From NCBI GenBank assembly GCA_903911165.1, contig CAIWCQ010000041.1, positions 1 to 7,115 of the forward strand: a DNA stretch of 7,115 nt, written 5' to 3'. Source of the stretch: an uncultured Actinomycetes bacterium (GTDB lineage: Bacteria; Actinomycetota; Actinomycetes; Mycobacteriales; Mycobacteriaceae). Every line of letters starts with the position of its first letter. The first letter of the stretch is position 1. Below, piece after piece: positions 6,290 through 7,115 of this stretch. The position numbers were made by a program, and so were the translations under genes. The notes under the pieces are model-generated. The model did no database searches. It saw nothing but the letters and a program-made list of their open reading frames with translations, and was not told the DNA's origin.

Positions 6290-6325
6290 ATGGCGATTTC
6301 CAGCGCGGCGATGAGCATGCAATGA
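6290..6325 (+). CDS. Putative 11-codon leaderless upstream ORF (MAISSAAMSMQ)
   Basis: An ATG at 6290, correctly spaced from TAGGCT for a leaderless start, opens an 11-codon frame encoding MAISSAAMSMQ. It ends in TGA at 6323-6325, overlapping the DUF4239 start codon as ATGA. The following gene has no recognisable Shine-Dalgarno, so ribosomes ending this small ORF could restart on it. The peptide has no run of one amino acid to suggest attenuation by starvation. It may be chance; existence as a translated ORF is an inference from layout. Confidence 0.35.
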   Translation: MAISSAAMSMQ

Positions 6326-7110
6326 GTCGGTGGTTGGTGTCCACCATCCCGCCGTGGTTGCTCCTGCTCGGGATGGTGCTCGCGGTAGCCGGAATCTCGG
6401 TCGCTGTCCAGGCCTACGTCCGGCGCCGGTTTCCGGCGCTGGCCGGCGATTCGCACAACGATGTGACGAAGTTCGTTTTCGGCGTGGTGTCATTCGTGTT
6501 CGCGTTCTTCCTCGGTTTCCTGGTGTCGAATCTGTGGGGTCAGATCAGTAGCGCCGACGCCACGGTCCGCAGCGAGGGCACCGCCGGGGTTCAACTGGCC
6601 CGGGATTCGAAGGTGTTCGATGAAGCTGACGGCGACCGGATTCGGCAGAGCCTGCTGAACTACGAGCAAGCCGCGGTAACCGAGTGGCCACTGGCTGCCA
6701 GAGGCCAGACATCGCCGGCCGCCGACGAGGCGCTGGGGCAGCTTTACGCCGCCTACGAGAATGTGCAGACCAGGACTGACGCCCAGAAGACCCTGCTGTC
6801 AACGTCTTTCGCGAATCTGAACACGCTCAGCCAGGCCCGCACCGAACGGGTACTGAACGCCCGCACCGATCAGGGTCCGCCCTGGTCGTTGTGGGCGGTG
6901 ATCTTCCTCACGAGCGGGCTGGTCCTGGGCTGCGCGATCATCTATGGCGTCGAGAAACCCGGGATTCATTACCCGATGGTCGCTACGGTCGGCGCATTGG
7001 TGGCGGCAAACCTGTTTCTGGTTCTGCAACTGTCGCACCCCTACATCGGCGAGATCGGGACGTCTCCGGAACCACTGCGCGAGGTGATTCGGGTGCTGAC
7101 CGAGCCGTAG
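6322..7110 (+). CDS. DUF4239 family (bestrophin-like) integral membrane protein
   Basis: This 262-residue membrane protein has four likely transmembrane helices, at about residues 11-32, 50-71, 189-210 and 217-238. Between helices 2 and 3 lies a soluble, largely helical section (75-185), rich in Ala, Gln and charged residues, with the look of a coiled-coil or helical bundle. The C-terminal LQLSHPYIGEIGTSPEPLREVI (236-256) matches the LxxPFxGxxxxxPxPL pattern of DUF4239, a family compared with bestrophin channels; no function is established for it here. The ATG at 6322 is chosen because it precedes the first hydrophobic helix. The frame remains open far upstream, but that part is antisense to yraN. 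No Shine-Dalgarno is visible and the ATG overlaps the stop of an 11-codon ORF. It is divergent from the DNA-processing genes, so no functional tie to them is implied. Confidence 0.85.
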   Translation: MSRWLVSTIPPWLLLLGMVLAVAGISVAVQAYVRRRFPALAGDSHNDVTKFVFGVVSFVFAFFLGFLVSNLWGQISSADATVRSEGTAGVQLARDSKVFDEADGDRIRQSLLNYEQAAVTEWPLAARGQTSPAADEALGQLYAAYENVQTRTDAQKTLLSTSFANLNTLSQARTERVLNARTDQGPPWSLWAVIFLTSGLVLGCAIIYGVEKPGIHYPMVATVGALVAANLFLVLQLSHPYIGEIGTSPEPLREVIRVLTEP

Positions 7111-7115
7111 CCCTA

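Noticed and set aside
5803..6321. Plus-strand frame continuous with the DUF4239 protein, giving 435 residues
   Set aside because: The added N-terminal part is antisense to yraN, is rich in random-looking Arg/Pro sequence, and has no domain.

Overview
The window is high-GC chromosomal DNA from an actinobacterium, almost certainly a Mycobacterium or Mycolicibacterium that is not of the M. tuberculosis complex. The basis is the gene order tsf / rpsB / M23 peptidase / xerC / dprA / comM (YifB) / yraN, which matches the H37Rv neighbourhood Rv2889c to Rv2898c as I recall it, together with near-identical protein motifs, GTG starts and weak or absent Shine-Dalgarno sequences. Species cannot be settled from the sequence alone.

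Layout. Bases 1-1240 (minus strand) carry the translation pair rpsB then tsf, separated by one base; tsf runs off the left edge. Bases 1241-1559 are a divergent intergenic region holding the rpsB leader, with a strong 10-bp hairpin. Bases 1560-2060 (plus) encode a small exported M23-family protein with altered catalytic motifs. It converges on xerC across a 63-bp gap built mostly from two families of short tandem repeats, each copied from the 3' end of the adjoining gene. Bases 2124-6165 (minus) form a DNA-processing cluster read in the order yraN, comM, dprA, xerC, with the first three overlapping by 1 and 4 bases. Bases 6166-6289 are a second divergent region dense in perfect inverted repeats. 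Bases 6290-7110 (plus) hold a possible 11-codon leaderless upstream ORF that overlaps the start of a four-helix DUF4239 membrane protein.

How the genes relate. RpsB and EF-Ts are core translation proteins. YraN (nuclease-fold), ComM (AAA+ helicase-like) and DprA (ssDNA binding and RecA loading) are the usual DNA-uptake and recombination cluster, and XerC resolves chromosome dimers at dif. Relative to H37Rv as I remember it, the PPE45/Rv2893 pair between the M23 gene and xerC is missing, viuB between xerC and dprA is missing, and a DUF4239 gene sits where fdhD would be. I see no phage, IS element, CRISPR array, tRNA or rRNA. The window is mostly ordinary core genome; the interest lies in its non-coding structure, the M23 active site and the leaderless upstream ORF. 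I found no clear novel multi-gene system.
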